From assembly GCA_025056355.1 (NCBI GenBank), contig JANWWI010000030.1:1-32538 (forward strand): a DNA stretch of 32,538 nt, written 5' to 3'. Origin of the DNA: Casimicrobiaceae bacterium (GTDB lineage: Bacteria > Pseudomonadota > Gammaproteobacteria > Burkholderiales > Casimicrobiaceae). The stretch's first letter is position 1, and every line of letters starts with the position of its first letter. The notes under the pieces are model-generated. The model saw only the letters and a program-made list of their open reading frames with translations, searched no databases and was not told where the DNA came from. Below are positions 9,769-17,402 of this stretch, piece after piece. The translations under genes and the position numbers were made by a program.

Positions 9769-10845
9769 CTAGGAACGCTCGGCAGCGTGCCCTGATGATG
9801 GCGCCTTCGCTTTGGCTTCGGTGCCAAAACGCCAAAACAGCACGGCGGTTGCCGCAATGGGCCACACGAGCACAATCGCTTGCGTGAGGCCATTGAGGTG
9901 CGCCAGGTGGGCAAAACGCAAGGCAAACACGGACAGCGGGGCTTCGGCAAGCAACAAATCCGGCAACAACGCAAGCACAAGCACGCTTGTCAGCAGCGCA
10001 ATCCCAGCCACGATCGACTTGAGCGGCCGAGGCAACCAAAACAGCATCGTCAGCAGCAAGGCGCCCAAGGCAAGTCCGATGCTGTGCCCCGGACGCAGCC
10101 ACGCCTCGAGCGCCTGAGTCTTGAGTAGCGATTCGGCGGCAAGCGTCTTGAGCAGCACGGCAAGCCCGAGGATGACAACCAGTGCGGCACCCCCAAGCAC
10201 TCGCCGCCGCATCATGAGATCGGCAAACAGCCCGATCCCGACCAACGCGCAGCCCGTTTGAATGGCCTCGATCAGGATGACCGGTGTCTCGTACGCCGCC
10301 GTCGAACCGGGGTGAAAAGCCAGGCCGAAGACCGGAATCGCTGGGTTGACCTGCGCGAGCAGCCAGGTGCCGAGCAGCACGAGTTGCAAGTCACCGGCCG
10401 CGCTGGGCACGATCCACGCCTCACGCAGACGAGCCAGGGGCCGAAAGACTCGTCGCAGCAGGGGGCCGAGGGACGCCCCGGCAAGCGTCCCAAGCGCGTT
10501 GAACACGACATCATGCACGCTGGCCACGCGCGGTGGCAGCGCCGTCTGCAGCAGTTCGAGCGTCAGCGAAAGTGCGACTCCGGCCGCCACCGTCAGGATG
10601 AGGGCCCGCTGGGGACTCGTCCGCGCCGCAAGCGAGGCGCTCAGCAATATTCCGAGCGGGACGTAGCCGGCGAGATTGAGCCAAAGGTCACCGCGCTGCA
10701 CGCGCCAGGCCCATTCGAGTCCGAGCCAGCTCGAGCGACCGAACGCCGTCCAATCCCAGCCCGAGAAGGGCTGCAAACTCGCGTAGACGATGACGGCAAC
10801 ACAGACCGCTGTCGCCCAGGCCGCAAGGGAACTCGTGCCCTTCAC
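9769..10845 (-). CDS. VanZ-domain polytopic membrane protein
   Basis: The 358-residue protein is almost wholly hydrophobic with about nine or ten membrane helices. The N-terminal third resembles a VanZ-like domain: YASLQPFSGW near 20, DLWLNLAGYVPLG near 50, and LELLQTALPPRVASVHDVVFNALG near 95-118, with the usual Asn and Asp positions. The remaining two thirds are further helices of no known family to me. The GTG start at 10845 overlaps the preceding stop by 4 nt (GTGA), with AGGCG upstream. An open frame continues far upstream but is only the shadow of the preceding gene. VanZ domains are linked to glycopeptide/antimicrobial peptide resistance in Gram-positives; the role here is unknown. Confidence 0.85.
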   Translation of the reverse strand: MKGTSSLAAWATAVCVAVIVYASLQPFSGWDWTAFGRSSWLGLEWAWRVQRGDLWLNLAGYVPLGILLSASLAARTSPQRALILTVAAGVALSLTLELLQTALPPRVASVHDVVFNALGTLAGASLGPLLRRVFRPLARLREAWIVPSAAGDLQLVLLGTWLLAQVNPAIPVFGLAFHPGSTAAYETPVILIEAIQTGCALVGIGLFADLMMRRRVLGGAALVVILGLAVLLKTLAAESLLKTQALEAWLRPGHSIGLALGALLLTMLFWLPRPLKSIVAGIALLTSVLVLALLPDLLLAEAPLSVFALRFAHLAHLNGLTQAIVLVWPIAATAVLFWRFGTEAKAKAPSSGHAAERS

Positions 10846-11816
10846 AGATACGCCTGATCGACCTTGAAGTTGACCGCATTCACCTGCGAGGCGTCGAGAT
10901 AGAGCTTGACTTCCAGGTCGGCGTGACCTGCCAAGCCTTGCTCGACCGAAACGTGCGCCGGGACGTACTGCGCTGGCGCAATGACCTTGCGCGCAAGCGG
11001 CCTCGCGCCGGCGTCCTCGAGGGTCAAAATCAGGTGAGGCAGTGCAACGGGCCAGGCGCTGTCGTTGCGTAGCGTGGCCGTGAAGACAAGGAGCCCTTTG
11101 TGCGCCGGATCGGCCACAAGATCGGCCCCGACGATGCCGAGAGCCGACAAGCTCCGCGGTGCGGCGACCTCGCAACCCAGGTAGGCGCAAACTTGCACGA
11201 GCGCGGGCTTCGCGGCCGGAAAGCGCGCGGCAAGCCAATCCCGGAAGCCGTAGATCAGCTGTGCGATCAGCAAGAGCAACAGCCCAACGCCAAGTACGCC
11301 CCAGGCGATGCGGGCCGAGCGCGAAAGCGGCCGGGGCGGCTTGCGCCAGCGGTATTCGCGGCTCGCTTCGCGCAAATCGGCTCGATCCTCCCCGTGATCT
11401 GAAGCGGATCCGGCCCGCCGCCACGACTCGTAGTCGAAGCTGCGAAACGGTCCCAGGGAAGGCTCAATCCTGCGCTGCGAGGCCGCGCCGCCAGCTGGCG
11501 CTTGCGAGGGCTCGGTGTGCTGTGCGGTCGAATGGGCCTCATCCGGTCCGGGCAAGGACTTGCCGTGGGCGGCATCGCCGTGGCCTTGAATGATCGTTTT
11601 GGGCCCCGCCTGAGCGGGGTCGAGCGCGCGATCGTGCTCCGGAAGGTCTAGCTCACCCTCGACGAGACAAGCGATCGCATCGAAGATGCCGCGGCAGGCA
11701 CCGCAGCGCACAAGTCCTCCGTGCGAACGGACCTGTTCGGCGCGGACGTGGAAACGAGCCGCACAGTGCGGACACGCGGTAATCGCTCTGGCGCGGTTCG
11801 ATGCAGCTTCTTGCAC
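10842..11816 (-). CDS. Zinc-ribbon and DUF3426 domain membrane protein
   Basis: This 324-residue protein has an N-terminal MJ0042-type zinc ribbon with C15, C18 (ACPHCAARF) and C38, C41 (RCGACRGIFD). A long polar linker follows (about 55-165), then one membrane helix (about 170-190) and a C-terminal DUF3426 domain with LRNDSAWPVALPHLILTLED. This architecture is common beside prmA in Betaproteobacteria. The ribbon would be cytoplasmic and DUF3426 periplasmic. The start is uncertain: I used the GTG at 11816, which has no clear Shine-Dalgarno sequence. The gene follows prmA by 54 nt and overlaps the VanZ gene by 4 nt. Function unknown. Confidence 0.85.
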   Translation of the reverse strand: MQEAASNRARAITACPHCAARFHVRAEQVRSHGGLVRCGACRGIFDAIACLVEGELDLPEHDRALDPAQAGPKTIIQGHGDAAHGKSLPGPDEAHSTAQHTEPSQAPAGGAASQRRIEPSLGPFRSFDYESWRRAGSASDHGEDRADLREASREYRWRKPPRPLSRSARIAWGVLGVGLLLLLIAQLIYGFRDWLAARFPAAKPALVQVCAYLGCEVAAPRSLSALGIVGADLVADPAHKGLLVFTATLRNDSAWPVALPHLILTLEDAGARPLARKVIAPAQYVPAHVSVEQGLAGHADLEVKLYLDASQVNAVNFKVDQAYL

Positions 11817-11834
11817 GGTCGAGACGGCGCAACG

Positions 11835-11851
11835 GCTCAGGGGCCCTGAGC
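11835..11851. promoter_or_regulatory. Perfect 8+1+8 dyad between prmA and the zinc-ribbon gene
   Basis: The arms gctcaggg and ccctgagc flank a single g. The dyad lies in the 54-nt spacer just upstream of the start of the zinc-ribbon/DUF3426 gene. With a one-base centre it fits a protein-binding operator better than a hairpin. No T-run is adjacent. The role is inferred. Confidence 0.4.
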
Positions 11852-11870
11852 AACAATCGTAACGTTCCGA

Positions 11871-12809
11871 TTACCGAGTCGCGGCGTTTTCGGCCCGCCC
11901 CACCATCAAAACCCAGCCCTCGCGCCGCTCGGCCACCGAGAGGCTAAGCCACGGCTGGTAGGCCTCCGCAATCGAATCGGCTTGCTGCTCGAGGATCCCG
12001 GAGAGCGCGAGCCATCCCCCGGGAGCCACCCGAGACGCCAACAGCGGTGCCAGCACCGCGAGTGGCCCCGCAAGAATGTTGGCAATGACGACATCCCATC
12101 GGCCAAGCCTCGTGGCCTCCTGCTCGTCGCCGACCAGCTCGAAGCTCACGGCTGGGGCGATTGCGGCATTGGCCTCGGCGTTTCGCCGCGCGGTCTCGAT
12201 CGCCACGGGATCGATGTCCACACCCAACACCGTCTCGGCGCCAAGCGCGCGCGCCGCTAGCGCGAGCACACCAGAGCCGGTGCCGTAGTCGAGCAGGCAG
12301 CGCCGCTCGAGCTCGAGCGTGCACAGCCAGCGCAAACACAGCGCCGTCGTGGCGTGCGCGCCGGTGCCAAAGGCCATGCCCGGATCGATCCGCAGGTTGA
12401 TGGCGGCTGGATTGGGCGGCTCGCACCAGGTCGGCACGATCCAGAGCCGCGGCGTGATTTCAATCGGCGCAAACTGCGCTTGCGTCGCGCGTACCCAGTC
12501 GTCGTCGGCCACCAAGCGGTAGCTGGTCGCCCCGATCAGCCCGGGCCAGCGAGTACGTGCGTGGCTCCAGAGCGTTTCGATCGTCTCGGGCGCAACCGAA
12601 CCCTCAAACAGTGCAGCGACCCGGCACTCGGGCCAAAGCGCTTGGGGCGACGTGCCCGGTTCGCCCCAGATCGGCTGCTCGGAAGGCTCGCCTGCCTGCG
12701 AATCAGCCATATCGACCGCAAGCGCCCCCGCGGCGATCAGGAACTCTGCCACCGACTCGGCCACCCCGCCGCGCACCGTTGCAACGGCTTCGAGCCAGTG
12801 CCTGGTCAC
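11871..12809 (-). CDS. prmA: Ribosomal protein L11 methyltransferase
   Basis: PrmA trimethylates lysines and the N-terminus of ribosomal protein L11, whose gene rplK is also in this window. The 312-residue protein is slightly longer than the E. coli one (293). The conserved [11 protein letters not shown] is at 146-155, the SAM-binding [15 protein letters not shown] at 172-186, and NILAGPL near 243, matching motif NILA in the family. The N-terminal substrate-recognition domain fills residues 1-115. The start is a GTG at 12809 overlapping the accC stop by 4 nt (GTGA), so it is translationally coupled to accC. Confidence 0.95.
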   Translation of the reverse strand: MTRHWLEAVATVRGGVAESVAEFLIAAGALAVDMADSQAGEPSEQPIWGEPGTSPQALWPECRVAALFEGSVAPETIETLWSHARTRWPGLIGATSYRLVADDDWVRATQAQFAPIEITPRLWIVPTWCEPPNPAAINLRIDPGMAFGTGAHATTALCLRWLCTLELERRCLLDYGTGSGVLALAARALGAETVLGVDIDPVAIETARRNAEANAAIAPAVSFELVGDEQEATRLGRWDVVIANILAGPLAVLAPLLASRVAPGGWLALSGILEQQADSIAEAYQPWLSLSVAERREGWVLMVGRAENAATR

Positions 12810-14215
12810 GCCGAGCCAGCCTCAGGCGCGGCCTTGCGCGCCATGCGCTCTTCCAGATAGTGGATTGAGAAGCCGCCTTTGAGGAAATTGGGGTCCTCGA
12901 GCAGCTCACGATGCAATGGCGAATTGGTCTTGATGCCGTCGATGATGAGCTCTGAGAGGGCCTGCCGCATCCGCGCAATCGCCTGTTCCCGCGTCGCGCC
13001 GTGCGTGATGATCTTGGCCACCATCGCATCGTAGTTCGGCGGCACGAAGTAGCCGTTATAAACGTGCGAATCGACGCGCACGCCCGGCCCCCCCGGCGGA
13101 TGCCAGGCGGTGATACGCCCCGGCGAGGGTACGAAGGTCATGGGATCTTCGGCGTTGATACGGCACTCAATCGCGTGGCCGCGCTTGACGAGCTCTTTCT
13201 GCCGGATCGAAAGCGGAAAGTTCGCCGCGATCCGGATCTGCTCCTGCACGATGTCCACGCCCGTGATGAGCTCGGTTACGGGATGCTCGACCTGGATGCG
13301 CGTGTTCATCTCGATGAAGTAGAACTGCCCATCTTCGTAGAGGAATTCGAAGGTCCCGGCCCCGCGATAGCCGATCTTCTTGCAGGCCTCGACGCAACGC
13401 AGGCCGATTTTCTCGATCAGCTTCGGCGGGATACCTGGGGCTGGTGCCTCCTCGATGATCTTTTGGTGCCGACGCTGCATGGAGCAATCCCGCTCGCCGA
13501 GATGAATCGCGTTGCCGTGTTGATCGGCCAGCACCTGGATCTCGATGTGACGGGGCGCTTTGAGGTATTTCTCGAGGTAGACCGTGCCGTTGCCGAAGGC
13601 GGCCAGCGCCTCGCCGCGTGTTAGCGTCACGGCGTTTATCAGCGCGCTTTCGTTATGCACGACTCGCATACCGCGACCGCCTCCCCCGCCGGCCGCCTTG
13701 ATCAGCACCGGATAGCCGACCGAGCGTGCGATGCGGATGATCTCACTAGCATCCTCCGGCAGCGACCCTTCGGAGCCCGGTACGACCGGAACACCGGCTT
13801 TTTTCATCGCCTGTTTGGCGGATACCTTGTCGCCCATCAAGCGAATCGTCTCGGCCTTGGGACCGATAAAAACGAAGCCGGAGCGCTCGACTTTTTCGGC
13901 AAAGTCGGCGTTTTCCGAGAGAAACCCGTAGCCGGGATGAATCGCCTGCGCGTCGGTGACCTCAGCGGCGGCAATGAGCGCGGGAACGTTCAGGTAGCTC
14001 TGTGCCGAGGGCGGGGGCCCGATGCAAACCGACTCATCAGCGAGCTTGACGTATTTCGCCTCAGCGTCGGCCTCCGAGTAAACCGCAACGGTGCGGATGC
14101 CGAGCTCCCGGCAAGCGCGAAGAATTCGGAGCGCAATTTCCCCGCGATTCGCGATCAAAATCTTGTCAAACAGTTTCGGGGCCGGCGCCCTCCGCCCGGT
14201 CAATGTCAGCGCCAT
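12806..14215 (-). CDS. accC: Acetyl-CoA carboxylase biotin carboxylase subunit
   Basis: AccC carboxylates the biotin on AccB using ATP and bicarbonate, the first half-reaction of malonyl-CoA synthesis. The 469-residue protein has [16 protein letters not shown] at about 16-31, the ATP-grasp glycine loop [11 protein letters not shown] near 165, [17 protein letters not shown] near 230, and [14 protein letters not shown] near 288-301, which holds the catalytic Glu and Arg. It carries about 15 extra N-terminal residues ([14 protein letters not shown]) compared with the usual start [11 protein letters not shown]; here that Met position is a CTG codon. A GTG at 14218 directly precedes the ATG at 14215. 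It follows accB without a real gap. Confidence 0.96.
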   Translation of the reverse strand: MALTLTGRRAPAPKLFDKILIANRGEIALRILRACRELGIRTVAVYSEADAEAKYVKLADESVCIGPPPSAQSYLNVPALIAAAEVTDAQAIHPGYGFLSENADFAEKVERSGFVFIGPKAETIRLMGDKVSAKQAMKKAGVPVVPGSEGSLPEDASEIIRIARSVGYPVLIKAAGGGGGRGMRVVHNESALINAVTLTRGEALAAFGNGTVYLEKYLKAPRHIEIQVLADQHGNAIHLGERDCSMQRRHQKIIEEAPAPGIPPKLIEKIGLRCVEACKKIGYRGAGTFEFLYEDGQFYFIEMNTRIQVEHPVTELITGVDIVQEQIRIAANFPLSIRQKELVKRGHAIECRINAEDPMTFVPSPGRITAWHPPGGPGVRVDSHVYNGYFVPPNYDAMVAKIITHGATREQAIARMRQALSELIIDGIKTNSPLHRELLEDPNFLKGGFSIHYLEERMARKAAPEAGSA

Positions 14216-14218
14216 CAC

Positions 14219-14701
14219 TCACTCAAGCAGGATGAGCGGCTGGCCGTACTCAACCGCCTGGCCGTTCTCGCACAAGATCGCCTTGACTACCCCGGCGCGA
14301 TCCGCCTCGATCTCGTTCATGATCTTCATGGCCTCGATGATGCACACCGTCTGGCCGACGCTCACCGTGTCGCCGACCTCGACGAAGGGCTTCGCGCCCG
14401 GTGCCGCGGCCCGATAGAAGGTGCCCACCATTGGCGATTTGATCTTGTGCCCGCTCTCCGCCGCCGGTGCGGGCTCCGCCCGAGGCGCCGCGGCATTCTC
14501 CACGGGGGAAGTCGCAGACACGGCCACCGGAACGGGGAGAACTGGGGCGGCCGCAACGGGTGGAACAATCGTCGGCGAAGCGATCGGCGCGCTTGGCACC
14601 CGGGTGATTCGAACACGCTCTTCGCCTTCGGTGATCTCCAGTTCGGCGATCCCGGAGTCCTGGACGAGCTCGATCAAGCTCTTCAGTTTTCGCAGATCCA
14701 C
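14219..14701 (-). CDS. accB: Acetyl-CoA carboxylase biotin carboxyl carrier protein
   Basis: AccB carries the biotin that shuttles CO2 between AccC and the carboxyltransferase. The 160-residue protein begins (GTG) [20 protein letters not shown], has a Pro/Ala-rich linker at about 36-84, and ends with the biotinyl domain; the biotin acceptor is Lys126 in [13 protein letters not shown]. The start is GTG at 14701, 7 nt after a perfect AGGAGG (14714-14709). Longer open frames upstream lack the family sequence. Together with accC and prmA it forms one transcription unit. Confidence 0.97.
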   Translation of the reverse strand: MDLRKLKSLIELVQDSGIAELEITEGEERVRITRVPSAPIASPTIVPPVAAAPVLPVPVAVSATSPVENAAAPRAEPAPAAESGHKIKSPMVGTFYRAAAPGAKPFVEVGDTVSVGQTVCIIEAMKIMNEIEADRAGVVKAILCENGQAVEYGQPLILLE

Positions 14702-14969
14702 GCAGCTTCCTCCTAAATCGCGTGCGATTAGACGAGATGACGCACGCGAGGCGGTGGACATCCAACTTGGCTTGCCGCACCTCGGCACTCTTGCACGGGC
14801 CCGCCGAAGCCCCCGTGAGCGATCTAGCGCTCGGCTCTGAGCCGGCCAAGCGGGCCCCGAATTCTGCCCGAAAAATGATGGACTTGTCGCCGCCCAACGA
14901 CAGCCGGGCCGCAAAAACCCGACGATCGAACCCGTATCGTAACGGAAGATCCAGCGCGATCGGAGATTT
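14702..14969 (-). other. Intergenic region between tlpA-like gene and accB
   Basis: This 268-nt gap has no credible gene on either strand. In other Betaproteobacteria aroQ commonly sits here; I saw no AroQ-like motif (such as the HGPNLNLLG start) in any frame, even as a remnant. It probably holds the accB promoter, but I could not pick out convincing -35/-10 boxes. The accB Shine-Dalgarno and a dyad at 14713-14731 are at its downstream end. Confidence 0.5.
14713..14731 (-). promoter_or_regulatory. Dyad overlapping the accB Shine-Dalgarno sequence
   Basis: The plus strand reads ctaaatcgcgtgcgattag: perfect 6-bp arms aatcgc/gcgatt around gt, with near-symmetric flanks. Its left end overlaps the first two bases of the accB AGGAGG. 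As RNA it could form a small hairpin beside the ribosome binding site. AccB is known to repress its own operon in E. coli, so a regulatory role is possible but not shown. Confidence 0.4.
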
Positions 14970-15578
14970 TTAGGCGAAGATACGCTCTATTTCACGAATG
15001 GAGAGCTTACCGACCCGTCGCAGCAGGACGGCATCGTCTGGGCCAATCACGAGGCTGAACGGAAGCACGCCCAGAGGATTCCCCATGGTCTTGACCCGGT
15101 CGAGCCAGGCGGGATCCCCGAGGAGGATCGGGTAGTTGACCCCGATTTCCCGGACGAAGCGTTCCACGGCCGGCTTGCGATCAATCGCGATTCCGATGAC
15201 CTGCAACCCGCGGTCGGCAAAACGCTGTTGAGCCTGGACGAAATCGGGCATCTCCTCGCGGCACGGCGCGCACCAGGTCGCCCAGAAATTGATCAAGCGC
15301 GTCTTGCCTCGCCAGCTCGAAAGCGCAACGCTCTGGCCCGACAAATCTTCAAAACGCGCGCTTAGGAGAACCTCCTCAGCTCCCGCCAACGCGCCTCGAT
15401 GCAGCCAGCCCCAACCCGCGAGCGCTCCAACGCCGAGCGCGCCAAGGCCTGAAAATGCGATGAGCAAAACTCGCCGAACGGGTAGCCGTCCCGAACTGTC
15501 CGAGGCTTCTACACCGGTCGGTTCACCCCGCTCAGCCCCAGACTCGTCACGGCGATCGGAATCTTTTTCTGCGCTCAT
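14970..15578 (-). CDS. Membrane-anchored TlpA-like thiol-disulfide protein
   Basis: The 202-residue protein has a polar N-terminus (1-35), one membrane anchor (about 36-57) and a periplasmic thioredoxin-like domain of the TlpA/ResA type. The active site is WCAPC (C103, C106) in [16 protein letters not shown], and the cis-Pro is in GVLPFSLVI near 180. The ATG at 15578 overlaps the stop of the upstream DsbD-alpha gene by 4 nt (ATGA). An open frame continues upstream but only shadows that gene. It likely reduces periplasmic disulfides and probably exchanges electrons with the DsbD-alpha protein encoded before it; this pairing is inferred from position. Confidence 0.9.
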   Translation of the reverse strand: MSAEKDSDRRDESGAERGEPTGVEASDSSGRLPVRRVLLIAFSGLGALGVGALAGWGWLHRGALAGAEEVLLSARFEDLSGQSVALSSWRGKTRLINFWATWCAPCREEMPDFVQAQQRFADRGLQVIGIAIDRKPAVERFVREIGVNYPILLGDPAWLDRVKTMGNPLGVLPFSLVIGPDDAVLLRRVGKLSIREIERIFA

Positions 15579-16174
15579 GGTGCAAGCCACTTTCGCAAGG
15601 AGGATCGCAACTCCGCTCGCGGGAGCTCGCCGGCAGTCACCTCCTGGCCCTGGAGCCGATACGTTCGAGTCACCGGCGGGTAGCACACGCCAGCCCTTTC
15701 CGAACAACCCTGGAAGCGAATCGCCACCGGAACGGCCCGTGATCCGACATCATGAGGCAAGGCAAGCGCAATTTCGGTCGGCTGGTCGTAGACCTCGACA
15801 CGTCCAAAATGCGGATCATCGCGCACCGAACCGCGCGTGAGCGGGGTGACGACCGCGGGTTGGCCGTCCACGGTCGCTTCGAAGCGGTCACGGTAGAGGT
15901 AGTGCCCCGGCAACACATCAAAACGGACCACAAGCCGGCTGCCACGCACCACAGGGCGAGCCGGAAAGGCCTGATCAACGGGGACGAGCGCCCCCGCCAC
16001 GGACGTCTGGGGCGAGTTTGCGTAAACAGCAGTCGCAAAGACGGCGACCACCGCCGGCCACAGGGCCATTCGCCCGATTCGTCCGCGGTTGCGCGCTGCG
16101 CCCCCCCGCAGGCAGCGACGCGCGATCCGCGGCGCAATCGCATTCCTGACTTTCTTCGCGAGAGAACTTGTCAT
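15575..16174 (-). CDS. Stand-alone DsbD N-terminal (alpha) domain protein, exported
   Basis: The protein (199 residues from the ATG at 16174) matches only the periplasmic alpha domain of DsbD: PVDQAF, LPGHYLYRDRF at 88-98, and FQGCSERAGVCYPP at 154-167, with the redox cysteines C157 and C164. Full DsbD has about 570-600 residues with eight membrane helices and a C-terminal thioredoxin domain; both are missing here, and the frame ends with a normal stop. A signal peptide core MALWPAVVAVFATAVYA (36-52) follows a basic stretch. The true start is uncertain (ATG 16174 or 16069). The Cys spacing is CX6C; the usual nDsbD motif is CX5C. It overlaps the tlpA-like gene by 4 nt. Confidence 0.82.
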   Translation of the reverse strand: MTSSLAKKVRNAIAPRIARRCLRGGAARNRGRIGRMALWPAVVAVFATAVYANSPQTSVAGALVPVDQAFPARPVVRGSRLVVRFDVLPGHYLYRDRFEATVDGQPAVVTPLTRGSVRDDPHFGRVEVYDQPTEIALALPHDVGSRAVPVAIRFQGCSERAGVCYPPVTRTYRLQGQEVTAGELPRAELRSSLRKWLAP

Positions 16175-16208
16175 ACTATCGCGTCAATATTGCCGGAGCT
16201 TGTGCTTC

Positions 16209-16601
16209 ATGCCGCTTGTCATTTTCCTCTGTTTGTTTGCCGTCCCGGCGCTTGATGTGTTCGCAACGCTTCGATTGGCGAGCGCGCTCAACGTTCCCGC
16301 ATGGCTTCTCTTTCTCCCGGGCATTGCGGCGGGCTTGTGGCTGTTACGCCGAGAAAGTCGAGTCCTCCGCGATCGCCTCGGCCCGGCGCTGATCGAACTG
16401 ACTTGGCCGCGGCTCGTAGTCGCCAGCGCCCGGCGCCTGTTTGCCGGTGTGCTGTTTGTCTTGCCCGGTCTCGTCAGCGACTTGATCGGTCTCGCGCTGC
16501 TGTTTGCCCCGCTGCGTCCATCGCCCGCGGTGCGCGTCGCCGGCACGGCCGACGCACATCCCGATCGCGTCATCGACGGCCACTATCGCCGGGTTGACTG
16601 A
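16209..16601 (+). CDS. fxsA: FxsA family membrane protein
   Basis: The 130-residue protein has the FxsA layout: [25 protein letters not shown], then further membrane helices (about 30-45 and 75-105), with [22 protein letters not shown] typical of the family, and a polar tail. E. coli FxsA (YjeG) relieves F-plasmid exclusion of phage T7; its native role is unclear. The ATG at 16209 is preceded by GGAG at 10 nt. It is divergent from the DsbD-alpha gene (34 nt apart) and its 3' end overlaps the lgt 3' end by 32 nt on the opposite strand. Confidence 0.9.
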   Translation: MPLVIFLCLFAVPALDVFATLRLASALNVPAWLLFLPGIAAGLWLLRRESRVLRDRLGPALIELTWPRLVVASARRLFAGVLFVLPGLVSDLIGLALLFAPLRPSPAVRVAGTADAHPDRVIDGHYRRVD

Positions 16602-17391
16602 CGGTGTGGGAAACCGGCACCGCGCGCGTAAGCAGCCACAATCCAGCCGCGATCATCGGGACGCTGAGCCACTGCCCCATTGTCCATCCGAACGCAAGCA
16701 GGCCAATGAAGGCGTCCGGCTCGCGAAAATACTCGACCACGAAGCGCAACACTCCATAACCCAGTAAAAACGCGCCGGAGACGCGCCCCAGCGGGCGCGC
16801 GCGACGCGCATAAAGCCACAGCAACACGAACAACAACACCCCCTCCAGGGCAAAGTGATAGAGCTGGCTTGGATGTCGCGGCAGCGCATCAATCTGCGGA
16901 AACACCATGGCCCATGGCAGAGACGGATCCGCGGGCCGGCCGGGCAATTCGCCGTTGATGAAGTTTCCGATGCGCCCCGCTGCAAGGCCCAGGGGCACGA
17001 GTGGGGCGACGAAGTCGCTCACGGCGAGAAATGCACGGTGACGACGCCGTGCGTACAACGAAAGCGCGAGGATCACCCCGATGAGCCCGCCATGAAAGCT
17101 CATACCCCCTTGCCATACGGCGAGGATTTCGAGCGGGTGGGCGAGGTAGTAGGCGGGTTTGTAAAACAGACAGTAACCGAGCCGTCCGCCCGCGACCACG
17201 CCAACGACTCCATAAAGCAACAGGTCCTCGAGATCCGAAACCCGCCACCCAGGAAGCACTGCCGCACGCACTCGGATCCGCCCGAGAAGCAAAAACAGGG
17301 CGAAGGCGAGCACGTACATGAGTCCATACCATCGCACCGCGATTGGGCCAAGACTGAATGCCACGGGATCAAACTGCGGGTGGATCAGCAT
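16570..17391 (-). CDS. lgt: Phosphatidylglycerol-prolipoprotein diacylglyceryl transferase
   Basis: Lgt adds diacylglycerol from phosphatidylglycerol to the Cys of prolipoproteins in the inner membrane, the first step of lipoprotein maturation. The protein (273 residues from the ATG at 17391) starts [20 protein letters not shown], contains [11 protein letters not shown] near residue 97 (essential His) and [18 protein letters not shown] near 137-154 (essential Arg), and has about seven membrane helices. A GTG at 17406 overlaps the upstream stop and is an alternative start; I chose 17391 by family resemblance. It follows the caspase-like gene, and its 3' end overlaps fxsA. Confidence 0.96.
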   Translation of the reverse strand: MLIHPQFDPVAFSLGPIAVRWYGLMYVLAFALFLLLGRIRVRAAVLPGWRVSDLEDLLLYGVVGVVAGGRLGYCLFYKPAYYLAHPLEILAVWQGGMSFHGGLIGVILALSLYARRRHRAFLAVSDFVAPLVPLGLAAGRIGNFINGELPGRPADPSLPWAMVFPQIDALPRHPSQLYHFALEGVLLFVLLWLYARRARPLGRVSGAFLLGYGVLRFVVEYFREPDAFIGLLAFGWTMGQWLSVPMIAAGLWLLTRAVPVSHTVSQPGDSGRR

Positions 17392-17402
17392 GTGCGTTGC
17401 CG

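Noticed and set aside
9769-11424. A 551-codon reading of the VanZ gene
   Set aside because: The extra N-terminal part overlaps the zinc-ribbon/DUF3426 gene in another frame and has no family sequence; the GTG at 10845 with a 4-nt overlap is the sensible start.
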